Shown: positions 14,593 through 15,307 of the stretch, one piece after another
Layout of the letters: every line of letters begins with the position of its first letter
How positions within the stretch are numbered: position 1 is the stretch's first letter
NCBI GenBank assembly: GCA_964474655.1
Contig: CAYYTU010000064.1
Span: 1-15,307 of the forward strand
Length of the DNA stretch: 15,307 nt
DNA from: CAYYTU01 sp964474655
GTDB lineage: Bacteria > Chloroflexota > Anaerolineae > B4-G1
Reading direction: 5' to 3'
The notes under the pieces: model-generated
What the model was told of the DNA's origin: nothing
Database searches by the model: none
What the model saw: only the letters and a program-made list of their open reading frames with translations
Made by a program: the position numbers and the translations under genes

Positions 14593-15307
14593 ATGTCTGG
14601 TCACACGCACCCCAAACGCTTCCTGCTCTTATCCGTCTCTGTTCTGTTAGCCGTCGGCCTGCTCGCAGGTATGTTCACCCTCGCCGCGCGGGTGTGGGCC
14701 CAGCCCGGCGTGCCGCCGGTGGCGCTCCATCCGCCGCGCAACGCCGTCACCGCCACGCTGACTACCACCGTCTCCGTGACCTACGACGAGCCCATAAGCG
14801 AGACCACCGTCACCAGCCACACCTTCGCCGTGCACGGGATGCAGTCCGGACTGGTGACCGGGACCCACGCCGTGGTGGATGGCAACACTATCGTCGTCAC
14901 GCCCACGCGCCCCTTCCACCAGGGGGAGCTGGTCTACGCCATCGCCACCACGCGCACGCTCAACATCACCGGCACGGGGCCCGTCTCCGGCACCCAGTGG
15001 CAGTTCAACGCCGGGCGCGTGGTCTCCCGCTGCGCCGCCTTCGTCGAGGACACCGCCGCCTCGGCCGTCCTGACCGGCGTGCGGGATAGCAGCGTGGCCT
15101 GGGGCGACTACGACAACGACGGCGACCTCGATATCCTGCTGACGGGACGGGATCGTAGCTTTGACCCCTTCACCGCCGTCTACCAGAACACGGGCGGCAC
15201 CTTCACCGCGGCCTATACCGACACCTTGCTCAATCTGTATTACAGCAGCGCCGCCTGGGGCGACTACGACAACGACGGCGACCTGGACTTCCTCTTGACA
15301 GGTAACG
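14593..15307 (+). CDS. Secreted FG-GAP/Ig-like surface protein, N-terminal part (3' end outside window)
   Basis: The first 238 codons of a longer secreted protein; the frame is still open at the window end. Residues 1-36 are a signal peptide (basic start HPKRF, hydrophobic 11-31, likely cleavage after VWA at 36). Residues about 45-140 look like a bacterial Ig-like domain of the Big_5/SbsA kind (VSVTYDEPIS...FAVHGM...VVTPTRPFHQGELVYAIA). Then come FG-GAP/VCBS repeats, each with AWGDYDNDGDLD (169-180 and 221-232), where the spaced Asp and Asn residues form a calcium-binding loop as in integrin-type beta-propellers. Two repeats are visible, 52 residues apart. Such proteins usually act in adhesion or carbohydrate binding outside the cell. 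GGAGG lies 8 bases before the ATG. Confidence 0.9.
   Translation, partial: MSGHTHPKRFLLLSVSVLLAVGLLAGMFTLAARVWAQPGVPPVALHPPRNAVTATLTTTVSVTYDEPISETTVTSHTFAVHGMQSGLVTGTHAVVDGNTIVVTPTRPFHQGELVYAIATTRTLNITGTGPVSGTQWQFNAGRVVSRCAAFVEDTAASAVLTGVRDSSVAWGDYDNDGDLDILLTGRDRSFDPFTAVYQNTGGTFTAAYTDTLLNLYYSSAAWGDYDNDGDLDFLLTGN
15097..15284 (+). repeat. Identical 32-base in-frame repeats within the FG-GAP gene
   Basis: Bases 15097-15128 and 15253-15284 are identical over 32 bases and encode the calcium-loop segment AWGDYDNDGDL. The period is 156 bases (52 codons). The intervening codons differ, so exact identity is limited to the loop. Confidence 0.85.

Overview
The window looks like a chromosomal stretch from a Chloroflexota bacterium, probably near Anaerolineae. 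That is an inference from style: GC-rich genes, exported proteins with long Thr-Pro linkers, a lone single-domain KaiC-like ATPase, an FG-GAP surface protein and an aconitase X homologue. No 16S gene is present to confirm it. Every supported gene is on the + strand.

Region 1 (1-4341) is part of a surface-polysaccharide locus with three GT4-type glycosyltransferases: one truncated by the window edge (1-354) and a translationally coupled pair (2012-3211, 3208-4341). Two accessory units lie between them: a GxxExxY/PD-(D/E)XK-like protein (459-857) and an overlapping MNT antitoxin/HEPN toxin pair (1110-1460, 1442-1912). Three related palindromic repeats (343-435, 865-945, 1924-1988) separate the units. 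A decayed copy of a GT4 5' end (about 961-1021) follows the second repeat, just as an intact GT4 gene follows the third. The stretch looks like a repeat-punctuated, rearranging accessory segment inside a glycosyltransferase cluster.

Region 2 (4330-9027) holds both subunits of a type IIA topoisomerase, gyrB then gyrA-like, behind a good sigma70-type promoter. The A subunit keeps the catalytic tyrosine but has no recognisable GyrA box, and it has His where E. coli GyrA has the quinolone-contact Asp87.

Region 3 (9028-9476) is a 449-bp intergenic stretch with possible RNA structure, two short palindromes and a degenerate direct repeat. It ends in a promoter.

Region 4 (9477-14020) is a close-packed run: a PpiC-type foldase lipoprotein, a membrane-anchored Thr-Pro-linker protein of unknown function, a KaiC-like ATPase, rsmI (16S rRNA methyltransferase) and an aconitase X catalytic subunit without a visible partner. 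The foldase and the linker protein act outside the membrane. The rest are cytoplasmic and have no obvious shared pathway.

Region 5 (14012-14340) is a small tRNA unit, tRNA-His(GTG) and tRNA-Arg(TCG), with its own promoter and a terminator. Region 6 (14455-15307) is the start of a secreted FG-GAP/Ig-like surface protein with its own promoter, cut by the window end.
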